From an uncultured Granulosicoccaceae bacterium (GTDB lineage: Bacteria > Pseudomonadota > Gammaproteobacteria > Granulosicoccales > Granulosicoccaceae), in the NCBI GenBank assembly GCA_938005265.1, contig CALLOA010000074.1:1-64000 (forward strand): a stretch of 64,000 bases of DNA, written 5' to 3'. Below, piece after piece: positions 60,939-64,000 of this stretch. A model generated the notes under the pieces. The model saw only the letters and a program-made list of their open reading frames with translations, made no database searches and was not told the origin of the DNA. Numbering within the stretch: position 1 is the stretch's first letter; the number at the start of each line of letters is the position of its first letter. Position numbers and translations under genes: made by a program.

Positions 60939-61944
60939 AACAAGGAGGCGAGATTATACCCGCCCGAGCGGCTTGTTCGGCAATACAGAAGGCACCTCGC
61001 GATTGATCCAGAACCCGCCAGTTTTATTCTGGCTCAATGTAACAAAATATTATTACACTCGAAATCCTGCATGCTCAGACAACCACATCATGACTTATGT
61101 TTCCATGTGGTCATAGAACAACCGGCGGCTAACAATAGCCTTTGTTGAACACCAGCCAAAGCCCTCCACTTTCGCGCCTGCCCAACTTAAGTAACTCTAA
61201 GAGTTTGATTTCTCTGAAGGCCTTTTCTGGACTATTGAACACCTCAGCGCAGCTCGCTGAAATAGACAGATTGGGTAGGCCTATCTGAAGCTGGAAAACT
61301 TTTGTGGCAAGCGGCTGTAAGCCTTTCAGATTAAGGCTTCTCACGTTACCATCTGCCCGGTCGTAACACACCCCTACCAGGCTTAAAACAAGCTGGATGT
61401 CAGATCGCCCTTTGTCAGATCGCCCATTAACAGGTGTATCTGGTTTTTCGATAGCGTCAGCAAAATGAAGGTCGGTAAAAAACCTTACGCGGATTCGATT
61501 GCCACCACGGAATCAACAGGGGCGAAGGTCTGACTTTCGGGACTATGTCGAGCTCGCAATCAACAACGTTTACGGCAGTCAATATAATTCGCACAGTGAG
61601 TATTTAGTTTCTAACGAAAGTATTGTTATTCATCTGCAGGCTGCGGCTGACTTCACATTCGGCCTGAAACCATGTGAGTAGATCGCTTAACAATGCATAG
61701 GCAGTAGCATTATTACACCTAATTCCTGCCAAATTCAGTGCAGAACTGTCGAGATGGGCCGATTACATACGTGAGACAGTGGCTTGACGGGTAAGGCAGT
61801 GTTCAGAAATCGTTTTGCCTGTCTATACTTTGAACAATCTTTTGCAAATTTGGTGCTCTCTGGGAGCCGGTGGGCAACTGCACTACGGCCCACAAAACGC
61901 GGGAAAATCGAGGCGTCAGCACGCCGGGAACAAGCGATTTAATA
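60939..61944. other. Long gap upstream of the polysaccharide kinase gene
   Basis: No gene is well supported in about 1 kb. An 80-codon minus-strand frame (61129-61371) ends SPEKAFREIKLLELLKLGRR; it has coding-like composition but no recognisable family, and I leave it uncalled. A 13-bp duplication is at 61398-61425. TATACT at 61824-61829 with TTCAGA 16 bases upstream could be the promoter of the kinase gene. Confidence 0.4.
61398..61425. repeat. Duplication, 13 bp x 2 at 15-bp spacing
   Basis: TGTCAGATCGCCC at 61398 and 61413, in the gap upstream of the kinase gene. Confidence 0.95.
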
Positions 61945-64000
61945 ATGAAAACTATCAATCCCTACATGCCGAATCAGGCTGCCTTGCGCGGTTATTCGAC
62001 AGTCCCTGCCACCAGCGACGCGAAAGAATATTTGCGCCTGCTGCTGCGCCATAAGCTGGGACTTTTCATGATGCTGCTGCTAGGCATCTTGCTCGCAACG
62101 CTTTACCTGATCAGCGCTACTCCCGTTTATGAAGCCAAAGCACTTATAGAAGTGCAAGAACGAGGCGGAGTTGCTGACGACTCCACCGGTGGTACCACTG
62201 ACTGGAACAGGCCACCAGTAACCGAAGAAGTCAATATCATGCTGTCGCGCCCGGTTCTCATGCCTGTGGTTGAACAATTCAGCCTGGCCTACGAAGTACA
62301 AGCCAAGAAAATGCCTGTGTTGGGTGATGTAACTGAACGTGTACCGGCACTCGGTAAATGGCTTTCAGGGCAATCATTTGCAAGTTCATTCGCCTGGAAC
62401 AACGAATCACTTGCCATCGGCAACCTGACCGTACCCTTTGAATGGGAAGATGAAGCACTCACCTTCACTTCACTGGGTGGTGGTTCCTACAGCGTAAAGA
62501 AAGACGGACAGATTCTGATCGAAAGGGCTGATGTTGGTGAACCGCTTATTGTGGAACTGACACCACTGGACCCGATGGAACTCACGGTAACTTCGCTACA
62601 AGCCTTGGAAGGCGTTGAGTTCGATGTGACACGCAAGTCCACGCAGGAAACGGTAAGCCAGCTACAGAGCGATCTTCGCGCAGAAACTTCTGATGAAAAT
62701 TCGCGCATGATTTCAGTCTTTCACCGCAACGAAAATCCGGCAGACACGGCCAATCTGCTCAACGCTATCGCCTACCAGTATCGTGACGTAAAGCTTGGTG
62801 CGGACTCCAACCAGTCACTTGAAAAACTCAAATATGTAGAAGAGTCACTACCGGCTGCAAAACGTGAAATGGAAGCAGCAGAAGCAGCGCTCGCAGCCTA
62901 TCGTATCCAACGCGGTGCTGTTAACGTCGATCTGCAAAACGATCTGGTCATGCGTGAAGTGAGCCGCCTTGAAAGTAAACTGAACGACCTGCTATTCGAT
63001 CGTGATGAACTGACGAAACGCTATACAGACGTACACCCGAGCCTGCGTAAATTAAACAAGGAAATTGATGCCATGCAACGCCGCATCAATGTCGAGAGAG
63101 GCAAGATAACGAGCTCACCAAACGTTGAACGTGATCTGGGTCAATTGGAGTTACGGGCCGAGACTGCACGTCGCATATTTTCAGATCTTGATGAAGAGTT
63201 TCAAACTCGCAGCCATGCCCTGGGTGGCAACAAAGGCTCTGTCCGTGTCTGGGATGAAGCACAAGTACCTAAAAAACCCATTTCACCCAATGCGCTACTT
63301 GCTTTGGTAGGCGCAACACTGGGTACCATTTTCTGCTACATCGTCTATCTGACACTGCGTTCAGCTCTGTCAACTGTTATCAGTGACCAGGAATCACTGG
63401 AGCGTGCAACGGGGTTACCGGTATTTATGAACATCCCGCGCAGTAGTGCTCAAAAGCGTCTTGGTACAGCATCAGCGATAGTTGACCCAAGGCGAATGTT
63501 GCCCGGCAGCAGCGATAGTGAAAACCTTCCGGCTGCCAACGTACTTGCAGTTAAAAAACCGGATGATTACTCAGTAGAAAACCTGCGAGGCCTGCGTTCC
63601 ATGCTGGATGATGTTATGGAAGATGCATCCAGTAACGTACTGATGATCTGTAGCCCGCTACCGGCAATGGGAAAATCATTTGTCAGCATGAACATAGCTG
63701 TCCTGCTGGCACAAACCGGCAAGCGTGTTTTACTCATCGATGCTGACTACCAGCGTGGCCAGATTCACAAGTCTCTGGGGGTTTCACAAGGGCCCGGATT
63801 ACCAGAGGTTGTTAAAGGCAAGTCCGAGTTGAAAGAATCTGTGCGAGCCACCTCAGTACCTAATCTTTATGCAATCCCGCGAGGTTTTATTGGAGACGCG
63901 GCATTGCGCGAAGCCCCTACAGAAAAGGAATTCGGTGCATTCCTGCAAGTCGTCGCACCACGATTCGACATTGCAATTGTTGATACACCACCTATTCTCA
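61945..64000 (+). CDS. Polysaccharide-biosynthesis tyrosine autokinase (Wzc-like), partial
   Basis: The frame is open from ATG 61945 to the window end (685 codons so far) and has no stop. The N-terminal Wzz domain has a membrane helix (LGLFMMLLLGILLATLYLIS, about residues 39-58) and a periplasmic part with coiled-coil stretches; the GNVR-type second helix segment NALLALVGATLGTIFCYIVYL is at about 450-470; the kinase starts with CSPLPAMGKSFVSMNIAVLL (Walker A, about 569-588), LLIDADYQRGQ (Walker A') and FDIAIVDTPP (Walker B). It controls chain length and export of a capsule or exopolysaccharide. The tyrosine-rich tail lies beyond the window. Confidence 0.92.
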   Translation, partial: MKTINPYMPNQAALRGYSTVPATSDAKEYLRLLLRHKLGLFMMLLLGILLATLYLISATPVYEAKALIEVQERGGVADDSTGGTTDWNRPPVTEEVNIMLSRPVLMPVVEQFSLAYEVQAKKMPVLGDVTERVPALGKWLSGQSFASSFAWNNESLAIGNLTVPFEWEDEALTFTSLGGGSYSVKKDGQILIERADVGEPLIVELTPLDPMELTVTSLQALEGVEFDVTRKSTQETVSQLQSDLRAETSDENSRMISVFHRNENPADTANLLNAIAYQYRDVKLGADSNQSLEKLKYVEESLPAAKREMEAAEAALAAYRIQRGAVNVDLQNDLVMREVSRLESKLNDLLFDRDELTKRYTDVHPSLRKLNKEIDAMQRRINVERGKITSSPNVERDLGQLELRAETARRIFSDLDEEFQTRSHALGGNKGSVRVWDEAQVPKKPISPNALLALVGATLGTIFCYIVYLTLRSALSTVISDQESLERATGLPVFMNIPRSSAQKRLGTASAIVDPRRMLPGSSDSENLPAANVLAVKKPDDYSVENLRGLRSMLDDVMEDASSNVLMICSPLPAMGKSFVSMNIAVLLAQTGKRVLLIDADYQRGQIHKSLGVSQGPGLPEVVKGKSELKESVRATSVPNLYAIPRGFIGDAALREAPTEKEFGAFLQVVAPRFDIAIVDTPPIL

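Noticed and set aside
61129-61371. Minus-strand protein of 80 residues
   Set aside because: Composition is plausible but no start signal, no family and no partner gene; not enough to call.
1-64000. tRNA, rRNA or riboswitch genes
   Set aside because: I looked for cloverleaf-like arms, T-loop sequences and known riboswitch cores on both strands by eye and found none that I could support.

Overview
The window reads as chromosomal DNA of a heterotrophic, probably marine, gammaproteobacterium. Supporting this are a cassette array of chromosomal-integron type, a proton-translocating transhydrogenase (pntAB), a DgcN/DgcA pair (a D-glutamate route described from marine Proteobacteria), a TRAP transporter of the FcbT-like class, a choline-sulfatase-like sulfatase and aromatic-ring catabolism genes. 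The genus cannot be named from the sequence alone.

Region 1 (1-8304) is the distal end of an integron cassette array. Twelve attC recombination sites, all in one orientation, separate AT-rich, mostly unfamiliar small genes on the + strand: a HigB/HigA toxin-antitoxin pair, several immunity-like or membrane proteins, a SUKH-like protein, a two-gene macro-domain + NADAR cassette (two putative ADP-ribose erasers), a DUF6883 (frameshifted)/DUF4926 pair and a GNAT acetyltransferase. No integrase is in the window; it would be expected to the left. The array stops at an IS transposase fragment (8386-8631).

Region 2 (8749-22153) returns to ordinary chromosome: MFS transporters, a beta-carbonic anhydrase, an epimerase and an SDR, the wreck of a 4-hydroxyphenylpyruvate dioxygenase gene (15069-15521), a HAD phosphatase, two esterase/hydrolases, and a lipoprotein carrying seven 69-residue FG-GAP-like repeats.

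Region 3 (22333-31984) holds a three-gene operon (CmcJ-like oxidoreductase, SDR, 2OG-Fe(II)-type oxygenase) divergent from a LysR regulator, then AraC and PEBP genes, a GMC oxidoreductase, a DeoR regulator preceded by four 10-bp-phased repeats, and a DMT exporter.

Region 4 (32284-41367) is catabolic: P450, glyoxalase-II-like MBL protein, gentisate 1,2-dioxygenase divergent from a sulfatase, an FAD amine oxidase, and an overlapping aldolase/tautomerase pair that resembles the lower gallate/protocatechuate 4,5-cleavage pathway, followed by a PEP-hydrolase-family protein.

Region 5 (42109-64000) has a lipoprotein, an MFS transporter, pntAB, a TRAP transporter (SBP, small permease, and a large permease with an unusual 338-residue helical tail) followed by a SABATH-like methyltransferase, a CsgG-like lipoprotein, the dgcN-dgcA-enolase operon, and the start of a capsule/exopolysaccharide tyrosine autokinase that runs off the window. 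Throughout the chromosomal part, intergenic gaps repeatedly contain 2-5 tandem copies of 9-19 bp units, an unusual shared signature.
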